Origin: Ectocarpus siliculosus
Lineage: Eukaryota; Sar; Phaeophyceae; Ectocarpales; Ectocarpaceae
NCBI GenBank assembly: GCA_000310025.1
Contig: FN649731.1
Coordinates: 2,097,476 to 2,124,667, forward strand
DNA length: 27,192 nt
Direction of reading: 5' to 3'
The first letter of the stretch is position 1; the number at the start of each line of letters is the position of its first letter. A model generated the notes under the pieces. It was not told the DNA's origin. It ran no database searches and saw nothing but the letters and a program-made list of their open reading frames with translations. Below, one piece after another: positions 1 through 9,784 of this stretch. Made by a program: the position numbers and the translations under genes.

Positions 1-440
1 GAGTGTCCCTTATTTCTTGCACTACTGTACTGTATAATAGCATGAACCCAAAACCAAAAGCTTAGAAACGACGTCGGTGGGAACAAAAACAGGCTTTGTG
101 GGTCTGTAGATAGCTATGGCGTTTAGATACCGCTTCTACGCACCGCATGTGGCGTGCGCGGCCCCAGCGTTGTTGTTCGCTCTAGTCACACTCCCAGGCA
201 GCGAGTATAGTTCGCCAAGATATACGGTACATCTGTTGGCAGGGCACCGGCTACTACCCCCGCTGTGGTTTTCAAAATATCCGGTAATCTTGGAGAGCTT
301 GGAAACTGCACAAATCAACTGCTGCTGTGAACGTCTTGAGAGCCAATCAATTGCCTGGGTGGGCGCTCCAATCGATTTTTTTGGCGGGATCTCGTCACGA
401 GTGGAATTGACATCAATCAGCCAAGCGAGAGAGAGAGAGA

Positions 441-481
<41 letters not shown>

Positions 482-693
482 CTAAACAAGAATACCTTAG
501 AGAACGCACCCGGGGGTGCGCCATCGATTACTAAAATCGTTTCGTTCTTGGACTTTTTCCATCGCACGGGCCCGGTGCGATAGCATGTATATCACCGACC
601 CGTGCGCTCCCTCGCATCATCCCTACGGCAACAAGACAGCAAGCCAAAAAAAGGCGTTCGAGACGCTGCTGTGTTTCGGTGGTTCCTCCGCAC
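1..693 (-). other. VPS8 intron 6, open at left edge
   Basis: No stretch on the minus strand here resembles the next VPS8 blade. The region holds a long GA/CT tract at 426-480 and two short GC-rich palindromes at about 504-519 and 561-581. Open reading frames on both strands span the GA tract and look like chance. Confidence 0.6.
426..480. repeat. (GA)n microsatellite
   Basis: An almost pure GA dinucleotide run with one interruption (acgg) near 440. It lies in the VPS8 intron, so on the transcribed strand it is a CT tract. Confidence 0.95.
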
Positions 694-896
694 CTCGGGG
701 TGAATGCCAACAATGAACGTGTTCTTCCACGAGCTCATGGCCATCATGCCAAGGTCGTAGAAACCCGGGGCCGGACCCCCGACAGCCCCTCCCCTGAGCC
801 CGCCTCCTCCCCCAAACGAGGACGAGGATGGTGATGATGACGCCGAGTCGGTCCAGGTTGGCAAGACGCACAGCGCGGGAATCGGGCCAGCGGCTC
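694..896 (-). CDS. VPS8: VPS8 exon 6 (last exon in window)
   Basis: The exon has 203 nt. The acceptor is gccgcttctccag; the donor is CCCCGAG followed by gtgcgg at phase 0. It encodes GPIPALCVLPTWTDSA, a Ser/Gly-rich loop, and FYDLGMMAMSSWKNTFIVGI. That last strand aligns with the human ITQFSLLAMASLTKILVIGL. The expected next exon (KVWMTFPYG-like) is not present in 1-693 on this strand, so the gene continues beyond the window. Confidence 0.85.
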
Positions 897-1492
897 CTGG
901 AGAAGCGGCGATCGACAACATCAGGAAAACAAACAGAAAAATGTGGTGGTTGTTGTCACTACGTTGAAATCCACTCATGTCTCCGCTCAGTACCTTCTAA
1001 TACCCGTACTGCTCCAAAGGTCCGAGCACTTGTGAAAGGAATACAGGAATACACGAATCAGAGAGGTAGACCATCACTCTTTGGGAGAAGAGAGCAACAT
1101 GGGGGACAAGGGGGACACAGGGTACAGGGAGGAAACTGGAGTAGAACAACCCGAGGGGGGGGTTGCCTGCTATCAATACCGACGTTTCGGTTTTGTTCTG
1201 TGGCTTTCCCTAATTTGGGGCGGAAGTGCCTGGAGAGCGGGGCGTGTGTGTCAGGCAGTCTGCTTCCTCTTCTTTGTCTTGAGTCCACGTCCGCTCCACG
1301 AACCACAAAACCTACGCTCGATCTCTCTGTTCTTCGTTCCCTCCTCCCTGCGCCCGCCGTCTGCTGCTCCCTCTCCTTTCCCGGTCTGTCTCGGTCTGTC
1401 TCTTTCTCTCTCTCTCCCTCTCTCTCCCTCTCCCTTTCTATCTCTATCTCTGTCTCTGTCTCTGTCTGTCTGACTGTCTGTCTGTCTGTCTG

Positions 1493-1528
<36 letters not shown>

Positions 1529-4500
1529 TCTCTTACCCCCGGTTCTCTCTCTCAGGGAGGGGAGGCTTCCCGGCGCTTACCGTCCAACAAGCACTCCGTG
1601 TCGACGACCCACTTCGTCCACATCACTCTCCGAAAGCACATCTTGCTCACCACCCCCTCCACGTCCGCCGTGATAGCCGCGGGGTCGGAGCTGCCCGCGG
1701 ACCCTCCCCCGCCACCCAGCCCCCCGCCCCCGGCCCCGCCGCCGGCGCCCCCACCCCCACCCTGCACGAAGCACCTGACAGACACTACCGCCGAGGAGTG
1801 AACATCCACCACCGCCTTCAGGACGACTCCCCTGTTACCCGAAAAAAAAAAAAAACGGGACGAAGACGAGTCAAGAGAAATACTGCTGTTTTCGGCGATA
1901 TTCTTCGTCTGGTTCGCACACGGGAAGATAACCCTCACCATGAGACGCAATACACGCGAGAAACGGAAAAAGGAACCCAAGACAGCTAGCGAAAATTCGT
2001 TGCGGCCTTGCTAGTCCACCCACCGTGAAACACGTGCTCTGTGGCATGGGGGTGTGTGTGCTCATAGTCGTGCATGCCGTAGTCGTTTGACCACTGACCT
2101 CGCATCCCTACAAAGCCGGGACGGAGCACGCCGGGTTCTCACCGGACCAGGCTCTCACATCACCAAGCGCGAAGCGCCGTGAGGTATTTGGCGAGTCGCA
2201 TGAAGGGTGAGCTGCATCCTGCTAAGGGTGTTCGGCATCTTGTGCTTACTTCCTTGCGTACGGATGACAGCTACGTATGACTTAATTTATTTTCTGGTGC
2301 TTTCACTTCCAGAGACAGTTGTAAGCGCTGTGTAACTGCCTCGAGGAAGCTTGACCATTTTAACACAACGTGGTGCGATCATCCCCCGTTGCGCGGAGTG
2401 AGGTTTCTCGACCCCGCACAACATGATCTACTCGACCACCATTATGGTTACCGCCAAAAAAAAAAAACGAGGTAAAAAAAAAAAACGGTAACCTGGTTGC
2501 CGAGTTCACGAAGTGAATTGGCTTGTTTTACAACGTCGTTGCCAAGCGACGAAAACCCAAACCCCGATGGCAAACACCGGGGGGGGCGGCTTGTTTTACA
2601 ACGTCGTTGCCAAGCGACGAAAACCCAACCCCGATGGCAAACACCGGGGGGGGATGTGGCTTGGGGGGGGGGGGGTCCGGGAAATAAAATCGAGAAAAGA
2701 GAGGGCCAGAGAAAAAAGAAAACGGTATATCTAGGAATGGAACGGCGTGTCGTCACAAGACACGAGCCCTGCCGCGGACGTGACAGTAGAGGGGCGCCGC
2801 TCATCACATGGAGAGAGGGGCCAGCCTCCCTTGCTATATATATACCTGAGGTAATCCCACAGCAGCACTCGGCCGCTCCCATGGCCGGCTACGAGGTAGT
2901 CGCTCCCGACAAACATGTCCAGTGACGTCACGGGATCATCGGCGGGGGCCCCGTCGGCACCCCCCCCCGCCGCGCTTCCCAACACGTGGCGGATCTCCTG
3001 AGAGGGCACACACAAAAAAACAAACAAACAAGCAATTGGGCTTTGTATATGGCAAGTGCGTGGATGTGGGGGGAGGGGGTGGGAGGTTCACGGGGTACCT
3101 TGCAGGTACATTCTTTCGTCAACCGAACCGACACACACGACCGAAAAACGTATCAAAAGCAGGGAGGAAATAAGGAGAACCGAGCCACCACATACATGAC
3201 AGAGTGCCACCAACCTTGTACCCGAACAGACCGGCCGCACATGTACCAGCCATAAAATAACGCCAACCAGAATCAGCCCAGAAACACACGGAAATACAAG
3301 CCCTTCTCGCCATCCAACCAAGTTGTGAAAAAGAAAGTCTTCAATTCGTTGAACGCAAGACTAAAAGCCAACCAAACCAATCAACTCTCAGATCGGTCAT
3401 ACCGAAAATACTACACTCATGCGTAATATAAGGACCATTTGGACTCAAGTCTCAATATCCTACGACAGAGAAGGATATATTTTTACACCATTTGTTGAAA
3501 CGTGGTACTAAAGATGCGCCTTCTCCTCGCCCCCCCCCTCTTCTCCTCCTCTTCCGCCTTCTTCTCCCACCTGAAAGTGGTCGAAGAGCAGAATCAGCCC
3601 TCTCGACGTCCCGACGGCGATGAACTTGGAGTGTGCCGCCGTCGCCGTGCAGACCCCCGGCCCGTGCTTCCCGTACGCCGCGTTCCTCGCCAGCTGCCGG
3701 GAGGCCGCGTCCAGGTTCTCCATCCTCACCACCCCTACACCCCCGCCCACACCGCCTCCGCCGATGCCTGGAAACCCGGCGGAAGGCTGTCCCGGAGGCG
3801 GTGGCGGCGGAGGAGCGCGCATCCGCCGCTTGACCTAGCACGTCAAGGGCGGTGTGAGACAACAACAACAACAACAACAACAACAAATTGCAATGGTTTC
3901 CGCGTGTTTCATCTCACGTTCAAGGCGCTGTGAGAAATACAAAAATATGGACATGGTACACGTCCTTTGTTCATCGTTTCTTGTCTTTTCCTTGGAAGTA
4001 GTGCGAGAGGACCATTGGATCAGGGAGGATTTTCACTATTTAATGGAGTGAACGACAGGCGGGGCGGTTCGGGCATCGCGAACAGGCTTCCAAGTTCGAT
4101 GACGGTGAGCGCATGGCCTGCTTTGTTTTGGGCGACAACCTTAGGTCGGACCTGATTCACCTCTTCAGTGTAAGGGTTTCAATCGGGCGAGAGACAAAGA
4201 GAGAGGGTAGAAAGACAGACAGACAAAGAGGTGACTCAACCACCATGGTCAACGAGCGGTACTGTCCCCAGCAGAGGCAGCGGTGGCAACAACAGACGCG
4301 ACAACCGCCCGGGATACATACTACAACCAATGTCTGCGGCAGAGCACAGGGCACGAAACCACCACCACCAAAAACACGAAAAGAAAGTGAGGCGTGACAG
4401 ACCCACGAAAAAACATCCGGAACTCCCAACCACCCACAACCGGCACGACCTAAAGCATAACGAGCCCCTACTATTATTCCTCCCATGGGTATGTATATAC

Positions 4501-7500
4501 CTGCAGCGGGCTAATCATCTCCCGGTTGCCGCCGCGCAGTAGCCTCAGTTCTGCCGCCTCTGCCTTCCTCAACGCTCCCGTCAACCCCAGCTCCCCGCCA
4601 CCCCCCCCCCCCGGCGCCGAACCCTTCGCGTCCCCCGCAACACCGGACAGCAAACTACCGCGGGAGGCGCGAGAGCCTCCTGGAGAAACTTTCTCCCTCG
4701 CTCTCGTCACGGGCCCGCCGTTCTGCCCCTTCGCTCCCGTGGCGGAGCCGCGAGTAGAGCCGGACTCGTTGGCGTCATTTGCGCCCCCGCCCCCCGGGAG
4801 CGTTGTCCCTGTAGCAGAAGAGGATCGCCCGTGATCGCTTCGTCGGCCCGAGGGCGCGGCACCACCGTCGCCGTCGCCGCCTCCAGCGCTACCGTCGGCG
4901 GTGGAAGACCGTCGACGACCCGACCAAGCCGTCGCCGTCGTCGAAACCCCCCCCCCCGCCACCGAGGCTCGCCAGGGGGTCATGCCGCTCCCTCCGCCGC
5001 CCGCCCTGCCCGTGACGTCGTCGTCCTCGCCGGCCTCCAGCTCCATGGACTCGATGATCTTGTCCACGTCCAGGCTTTGCAGGTTGTCGTCCGCGGCTCC
5101 GTACAGGTCGCTCCCCGCTCCCCCGACCGATGACACGAGCCTGGTCATGGCGCCGCCACCACCGCCACCGCTACCGCCGCCCCCGGCGCCGCCGAACCCG
5201 TTGGCGCGGTCCGCTGCCGATGCCGCTATCTCCTCCTCGCTCTCCCTCAGGATCTGCTGCAGCAGCCGGGAGTCCTCCGACACCTCGTCCCGGCTGAGGA
5301 ACGCCGTCCGCGGCGGCGCCCCCGACAGGGAACCGTTGTTGCCGTCGCCGTAGGTGCTGCTGCCGCCGCCTCCGCCGCTGTAAGCGTCGCTGTAGCCGAC
5401 GCTTTCAGCCCCCCCGCCCCTCTTGGTGCTGGTGTCTTCTCCGCCAAAGGAGCGCGGGCTCAGAAGGCCTCCTGCGGCGGCGGCGGTAGCTGAACCTCGG
5501 GAGGCTACCGGGAGGAGGTTCGCTGAAGTGCCCGCCCCGCGCCCGCCGCCGCCATCGCCTCGCCATCGTTCGAGCTCGCGGCTAGGGCTCACGTTGCTGT
5601 GGGTTCAAGGGCATTTGGCACGGACGGATGTCAGAGAAAGTATTCGATTGTGGTAAGGGCGGGCATTGCAACGGATCGATATCAGTGTTGTGGATTAGAT
5701 CATTATAAGGGCATTGCAACAGACCCATATCGATTCTTCGGTTGTTTCATCCATGACATGTGTGCACACATATGACAGATCAGATCCCTACCGATCGAGC
5801 TAGCTCTTTTGAGGGTATGTCCCTGTTGATCGGTAGGCCATAGGTGATCGGGGTATGTTCGCTCCATGGTGATCTGAAGGACATAGGTGATCGGGGTATG
5901 TTCGCTCCATGGTGATCTGAAGGACATAGGTGACCGGGGTATGTTTGCCAGAGGTGATCTGAAGGACATAGGCGATCGGGGTATGTTTGCCCGAGGTGAT
6001 TTGAAAGACATAGCGATCGGGGCATATTTTCCCGAGGTGATCTGTACGACATACGTGATCCGGAGTATGTCTCAGTCTCCCTCCCTCCAGCAGATCTAAC
6101 GACTTGGTCGAACCCAATCGTATACTAATTCTCGGAACAGCAACCTAGCTTTTCACCGTACAGCAACCTAGCGCTAACGACGCACAGCAACCTAGCCCTT
6201 ACTTCCTCTTGTGACGCGGCTTGGCCTAGCGCTAACGAGCAACCTAGAACGCTAATGGTACAGCGACCTAGGTTTTCACCGTAACGGTAGAGCAACCTAG
6301 GTTTTCACCGTACAGCAACCTAGCGCTAACGGTGCACAGCAACCTAGCGGCTTGGGCGCACTTGCTACAGTGACCTAGCATGTTGAGGGTTCGCCAGAGG
6401 TGATCTGACGGACATAGGTGATCTGAAGGACATAGGTGATCGGGGTATGTTTGCCAGAGGTGATCTGACGGACATAATTGATCGGGGTATGTTTGGTCAA
6501 TGATGATCTGAAGGACATAGGTGATCGGGGTATGTTTGTCAGAGGTGATCTGAAGGACATAGGTAACCGGGGTATGCTCCATGGTGATCTATAGGGCATA
6601 GGTGAGCTAGCTCAGGATCTGACCTATGTGTGCATGTGTGGCAACAACAGGGGTATTGGGCATCGGCACCCATCCTATCTCGCGCCCCCCCGTACATGCA
6701 CATTTCTCCGGAGTCCCGTTCCTGACCCCTCACTTCACCCTGATGCTTCAACAAATAGTTAGCTCTAAAGCCGCCGGCTGTGCTGCTAGTCCAAAGCTAC
6801 ACGCATCGACTGCTGTACAGCAGTACCAACATAACGCAATTGTTTCGTTCCAAGCCAGTGACACACGTTAGCTGCTGTGCTTCGAGGCTAGCTATTTAGT
6901 ACAGGCACGGAAGTCGAACACACGTTTGAAATGCGGCCAGCCACAACACCAGATCCCCCACACATCATTAGTTCTTCGGGGGTCGTCCAAGCCCTAAAAG
7001 CTTTGTGCACATCAGGTAGTCTAAACCTGGGGCCTCGTCTGACATGCGGAGCAGCAGGTATTACAAGCGCGTCCTCTTTGCCGTGGCGAACATTCGGCGT
7101 TCCTACATGCAAGTGTCTTGCGTCATTTCCGAAGAGCATGAAAAAAGCAGCGAAGAGGGGTGATTTGCTTCAACCAGCATTGGAGCAACAAAGTCCGCCA
7201 TGGGACAACAGGTTGCATGCTGGGCATGTGTGAGTGTTTCGCACCAAGCACGCACGCGCAAGCAAAACATCGGAGCCCTATGCATTGCTATCGAATGCTC
7301 TCTGCTGTGTCTCGCCTTCCAAGCAGGTGCGGAGAGTTCTCCTCCTCATCGCCATGGTGGCCCACCACCAGATCGTCCTCGTCGTGGTAGCCTCCGTCAT
7401 CCTCCCGCAAGATGTCCTCAAGGCTCACCCCTTGCACGTTGAGGCCGTCGTCATCGTCGCTGTCTGGCGCGTTCAGGATGGCCTCCACATCCTGATCCAT
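694..7500 (-). CDS. VPS8: VPS8 homologue, 5' part (six exons, runs off left edge)
   Basis: Joined exons are 7500-7316, 5596-4501, 3834-3571, 2997-2846, 1831-1581 and 896-694. They total 2151 nt (717 codons) and keep phase at every junction. VPS8 is a subunit of the CORVET complex, which tethers Rab5-positive early endosomes; it has an N-terminal beta-propeller and a C-terminal RING. The match rests on ordered blocks that line up with the animal and plant family: an acidic N-terminus with SLEDILREDD, then FIAVGTSRGLILLFDHFQ, then DPVTSLDMF...VLLWDYLR, then VSKMCFRRVMWTKWVVDTECLL, then FYDLGMMAMSSWKNTFIVGI. The rest of the propeller, the helical region and the RING lie beyond base 1. Compared with the human protein, the part before the propeller is much longer, with Gly/Ser-rich filler in exon 2. 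The family call is confident; the first intron border is the weak point. Confidence 0.86.
951..1012 (+). repeat. Short dispersed repeat, copy 1
   Basis: The segment ...TTGTTGTC...GTCTCCGCTCAGTACC TTCTAATA..CCGTACT recurs at 19711-19772 and 25630-25700. The three copies share TTGTTGTC near one end and a CTC..(C/G)..GTACC.TCT core. This copy lies in the VPS8 intron close to exon 6. Confidence 0.6.
1381..1553. repeat. Pyrimidine (CT / CTGT) microsatellite tract
   Basis: About 170 bases of nearly pure pyrimidine on the plus strand, moving from CTCTCC to CTGT to pure CT. It lies in VPS8 intron 5 just past the donor at 1580, so in the pre-mRNA it is a purine (GA/CAGA) tract. Confidence 0.92.
1581..1831 (-). 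CDS. VPS8: VPS8 exon 5 (propeller)
   Basis: The exon has 251 nt. The acceptor follows a 14-T tract (tttcgggtaacag); the donor is GGACG followed by gtaagcgc. It encodes GVVLKAVVDVHSSAVVSVRC, a Gly-rich insert, then VSKMCFRRVMWTKWVVDTEC. These equal GKLLRSITDAHPPGTAIL and FELTFKRVMGVRTCESRC in human VPS8. The Gly-rich insert between two strands is specific to this lineage or to this gene. Confidence 0.88.
2520..2656. repeat. Two 68 bp direct repeats
   Basis: Copies start at 2520 and 2588 (GGCTTGTTTTACAACGTCGT...) and both end in CGATGGCAAACACC followed by a G run. They differ by about one base plus G-run length, so the duplication is recent or homogenised. They lie in VPS8 intron 4 beside poly-A and poly-G tracts. 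Confidence 0.93.
2846..2997 (-). CDS. VPS8: VPS8 exon 4 (WD-like blade)
   Basis: The exon has 152 nt. The acceptor is gccctctcag before GAGATCCGC; the donor is TACCTCAG followed by gtatatata. It encodes DPVTSLDMFVGSDYLVAGHG and then SGRVLLWDYL, equivalent to the human blade ending KGQITMWDLASG. The split codon AG/G gives Arg with exon 5. Confidence 0.88.
3571..3834 (-). CDS. VPS8: VPS8 exon 3 (first propeller blade)
   Basis: This exon is exactly 88 codons. The acceptor is gacgtgctag before GTCAAG and the donor is CACTTTCAG followed by gtgggag, both phase 0. After a Pro/Gly-rich stretch it encodes ENLDAASRQLARNAAYGKHG and then FIAVGTSRGLILLFDHFQ. The latter matches the conserved IAVGTSHGLALIFDQNQ strand of human VPS8 almost position for position. 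Confidence 0.87.
3857..3886. repeat. (CAA)n microsatellite
   Basis: About nine CAA triplets. On the minus strand this is a TTG tract about 20 bases upstream of the VPS8 exon 3 acceptor and may serve as part of its pyrimidine-rich tract. Confidence 0.9.
4501..5596 (-). CDS. VPS8: VPS8 exon 2 (long low-complexity exon)
   Basis: The exon has 1096 nt and adds about 365 residues, entering after acceptor cccacag and leaving at CTGCAG with donor gtatatac in phase 0. Much of it is Gly-, Ser- and Ala-rich and looks disordered. Two acidic helical stretches stand out: DEVSEDSRLLQQILRESEEE and SLDVDKIIESMELEAGEDDD. It ends with ALRKAEAAELRLLRGGN before the propeller begins. An in-frame stop just upstream of the acceptor means the coding sequence must come from an upstream exon. 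The family does not usually have so long a linker here. Confidence 0.78.
5844..6072. repeat. 42-43 bp minisatellite, block A
   Basis: About five and a half units of GTGATCGGGGTATGTT (variable centre) followed by GGTGATCTGAAGGACATAG. The first two units are near-identical and later ones are more diverged. The same unit recurs in block B (6385-6604). The whole lies in the proposed VPS8 intron 1. Confidence 0.93.
6137..6380. repeat. Irregular GCAACCTAG repeat cluster
   Basis: About ten copies of (A/C)AGC(A/G)ACCTAG, separated by variable spacers such as CGCTAACG and GTTTTCACCGTA. The cluster lies between the two minisatellite blocks. Spacing is uneven, so this is a clustered short motif rather than a clean tandem array. 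Confidence 0.85.
6385..6604. repeat. 42-43 bp minisatellite, block B
   Basis: Second block of the unit seen at 5844-6072 (GATCGGGGTATGTTTG...GGTGATCTGA.GGACATA), with about five units, some shortened. It shows that the GCAACCTAG cluster sits inside, or was inserted into, one larger array. Confidence 0.92.
7316..7500 (-). CDS. VPS8: VPS8 exon 1 (start codon)
   Basis: This exon encodes 61 residues beginning MDQDVEAILNAPDSDDDDGL and containing SLEDILREDD, which resembles the acidic TLESILNETDDEDE region of human VPS8. The start context is gccATGG and an in-frame TAG lies four codons upstream, so this ATG is well supported. No good GT donor follows. The phase-correct end is GGAAG followed by GCGAGA, which would be a GC-AG intron and would join to a serine codon with exon 2. 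The 3' border is therefore provisional. Confidence 0.7.
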
Positions 7501-7934
7501 GGCGAACTGCTACAGCAGCAGCAGCAGCAGCAGGCAGCTTGATGCCTTCGACACTTGGGACGAACGTCTTGCCGCTTTCCCGTTCGTCTGCAAGCACTGT
7601 TTTATGCAATTACACTCGAAATCGACACTCTTCGGGTCATCTATCACCCGTCTGGTTTCAACGAAGGCTATCGCCAGGGGTACAGTGTACCAGCCGAGAA
7701 GGCAAAGACACAACACAGCAATTGTACATAGTGCACAGCCCAGCACCCGCGGGAGACCGGTTCCGGGGGTGACGCGAGATATTTTGATAATTGGCATACC
7801 CATGGTGGCTCCGTGGGTACACATTTGTGGGCCGGCCTGCTCTGTTTTGTGAGCTTGCCTGTAGCTGCTCTCTTCCCTCCCTCCTCTTACATCGTTCCTC
7901 CTGCTGACCCTACCCCAACTAACACGAAGTCGAC
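7501..7934. promoter_or_regulatory. VPS8 upstream region (possibly bidirectional)
   Basis: These 434 bases separate the VPS8 start (7500, leftward) from a possible small frame starting at 7935 (rightward). On the VPS8 sense strand, seven CTG triplets (7513-7533) lie just upstream of the ATG, probably in the 5' untranslated region. I see no clear TATA box. That it is a promoter is inferred from position only. Confidence 0.4.
7513..7533. repeat. (CAG)7 triplet repeat
   Basis: Seven perfect CAG units, read as CTG on the VPS8 sense strand, ending 13 bases upstream of its start codon. Confidence 0.95.
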
Positions 7935-8171
7935 ATGGTTGCTAGAGGTTCCCTTCTGTCCGTTGCGGCGGGATTGACCTTGAACCAGGCGCCTCGCGTA
8001 GCGTGCTTCTGCACGGTTGTACGGCCCTCTGCACATCGAGCACGTGTTCATCAAGCACGAACAACCGCAGCACCGCACAGCAGCTCGAGATGGAATAGCA
8101 ACGGCTTCCAAGGCGGGGACAGTTTGAGGTCGGCGGCATCTTTGGTGCGACTTCGAGCGGTGGAGGAGCCA

Positions 8172-8213
<42 letters not shown>

Positions 8214-8315
8214 GCAGCAGCAGCAGCAGAGGCGGAGGACAGAGAGCCGGACGCGATCGACCTCGACATCGAAACACAGGTTCGCAACCGCTATCCTTAC
8301 TTGCCCGTCGTGTAG
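7935..8315 (+). CDS. Hypothetical small protein (126 aa, poly-Ala)
   Basis: A possible single-exon gene, not recognised. The ATG context (gacATGG) is good and the frame closes at TAG 8313-8315. The first 30 residues include a mildly hydrophobic stretch (SLLSVAAGLTL). A run of about 20 alanines is encoded by GCG/GCA repeats (8171-8228). It is followed by an acidic patch (EAEDREPDAIDLDIE) and the C-terminus NRYPYLPVV. The head-to-head position with VPS8 favours a gene; the length being carried by a triplet repeat argues against. No function is proposed. Confidence 0.28.
8171..8228. repeat. (GCG)n(GCA)n triplet repeat
   Basis: About 13 GCG units followed by about five GCA units. In the plus-strand frame it gives polyalanine, on the minus strand polyproline or poly-Ala, so it keeps several frames open artificially. 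Confidence 0.94.
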
Positions 8316-9177
8316 AGAGAATGCCATTCGAGGCGAAACAATGCTTGCGGCATGCGTTGGGTTCGCGCCGGGGGGCTTGTGTGTTTCCGTCATGGGGGTA
8401 TTCAGTGTACACATTAAGATTGTACATGCAACACTGAACAATCGTTAGCATGATCCTCAGCTGGTGGAACATGCGGCTCAATATCAACCTCCTTGGCTGC
8501 TGGTGGCATGAAGGCATGAATCGGATCTGACAGAAAAACTCAACAGCCATCCACGCATCCACGTCAACGAGTTTCCCCAGTGCGCCTCTTCTTAGCCTTC
8601 TGCTGACAACGTACAACTAGCGACCTGAGCTTATCATACGAAACTAAAGAGCGACGGAAGCAGTTGGCGCCAACCTGCAGTTTAGGCACGTATTCTTTTT
8701 TTTTTTTTTTTGGAGGACGTCCTCGCTACATGGTTCAGCTCTCCGCATAAGATACCAACCATAAGTACAGTCGGCGAATAGATGTGGAGAAGGCGTGTGC
8801 AGCACAGCAGAGGGCGCGACAAAGCATTGTACACGGAGAGAGGCAGGCAATGGACAGGTTTTGCCCTCATTGCTCGTTCGAAGAAATCACATGATTCATG
8901 TACGCCGCACGTACTAAACCTAGTACAATAGGAGCCCTTATACTACAACCAGTACACTATTGTAGTTTTGCGCGGTTTGTACCGGCGAGGGTAAGAACTT
9001 TCACTCGTCAGCCGATTGACGCGATCCATGCCAACCAAAGAGGCACGCAAAACATAATCGAAATCTGCTGTTGCGTTTTTGGCCTCGCCAAGTCTTGAGT
9101 CTTGTCATGGATCAGCCGGACGGCGGGGTAATGAATGCTCTACCGCAGTTTGCTTTGTAAGATACAGTAGTCATCTC
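8316..9177. other. Intergenic stretch without supported gene
   Basis: No frame here looks coding. There is an 18-T run near 8695-8712. A short hairpin-like AT-rich area lies around 8918-8955 (CTAGTACAATAGG / CCAGTACACTATTG). Confidence 0.5.
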
Positions 9178-9399
9178 CCGTATATTGCATAAGATACCAT
9201 ACCCCCTGGACCGATTTTCAAAGCTCGATTACTCCACGGCCAAGAGGGTGCCGAAGGCAAATGATACGTGTTCGGAAAAGCTCTTGACGCAGCGGTTCCG
9301 ACTCCTCCATTTTCGGCACCGTCACTATTTTTCCCTGCCGCGTACAAGTCAAGCTTTGAAAATCTGTCCAGGGGGTGTGATATCTTATGCAACCTACGG
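9178..9399. mobile_element. TA-type inverted-repeat element (MITE-like), copy 1
   Basis: The 222 bp element starts CCGTATATTGCATAAGATA and ends as its inverted copy (...TATCTTATGCAACCTACGG). The terminal inverted repeats extend about 55 bases and include CCCCCTGGACCGATTTTCAA. The right side is followed by TA; the left TA is lost. The centre has no open coding capacity. Copies 2 and 3 are at 19196-19412 and 26199-26429. Confidence 0.85.
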
Positions 9400-9784
9400 T
9401 ATGCATACCCACACATATGCAGTTTTCTTCGTTCTCTACCGTTTCGGTCTTGAATTCGGACAGCAGGTCAGCCTCTCCCATGGCACCCCATCACGGGGTC
9501 CCAGATCATTGTAACCCTTACAAGCATCTTCTGTTTTCAGCTGCACTGAGACCGACGTGTTTTCATATGGTTAGCGGGTAGGCGCGGTCGATGCTACCAA
9601 TAGAGATACAGCAGCTGTCCCGATATAGTGGCATGTAGGGGCAAGAGGGTACGTTACATATTAGGGTAGTACCACTATCGATGTATCGGGTTCATGTACA
9701 TGTTGAGATTGTGACAAGAGATCTCGATGCCACTTATACTGGGCAACCTACTGCCTGACACGCACGCACCGCGCTACACTGCAG

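Larger units (their letters stand above)
5597..7315 (-). other. VPS8 intron 1 (1.7 kb, repeat-filled)
   Basis: The proposed intron runs from a GC donor (7315-7314) to the acceptor cttgaacccacag ending at 5597. About 0.7 kb of it is tandem repeat (described separately). I see no further exon between the two ends, but a small missed exon with a normal GT donor would be an alternative to the GC donor. Confidence 0.55.

Noticed and set aside
116-583. A 155-codon plus-strand frame and an overlapping 143-codon minus-strand frame.
   Set aside because: Both are held open by the GA microsatellite (Arg-Glu and Leu-Ser runs). They lie in the VPS8 intron and show no other protein-like content.
828-1673. 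A 281-codon plus-strand frame.
   Set aside because: It runs opposite to two VPS8 exons and through the CT tract, giving Ser/Leu/Val runs. It is a shadow frame.
2524-2540. GTTTTACAACGTCGT, identical to 15 bases of the lacZ-alpha region of cloning vectors, followed a little later by AAAACCC.
   Set aside because: The match stops after 15 bases, the spacer differs from lacZ, and both copies sit in a native tandem repeat. No polylinker or other vector sequence is seen.
7942-8616. A 224-codon minus-strand frame rich in Leu and Pro.
   Set aside because: Its middle is the GCG/GCA triplet run read backwards, and no motif or splice support is visible outside it.
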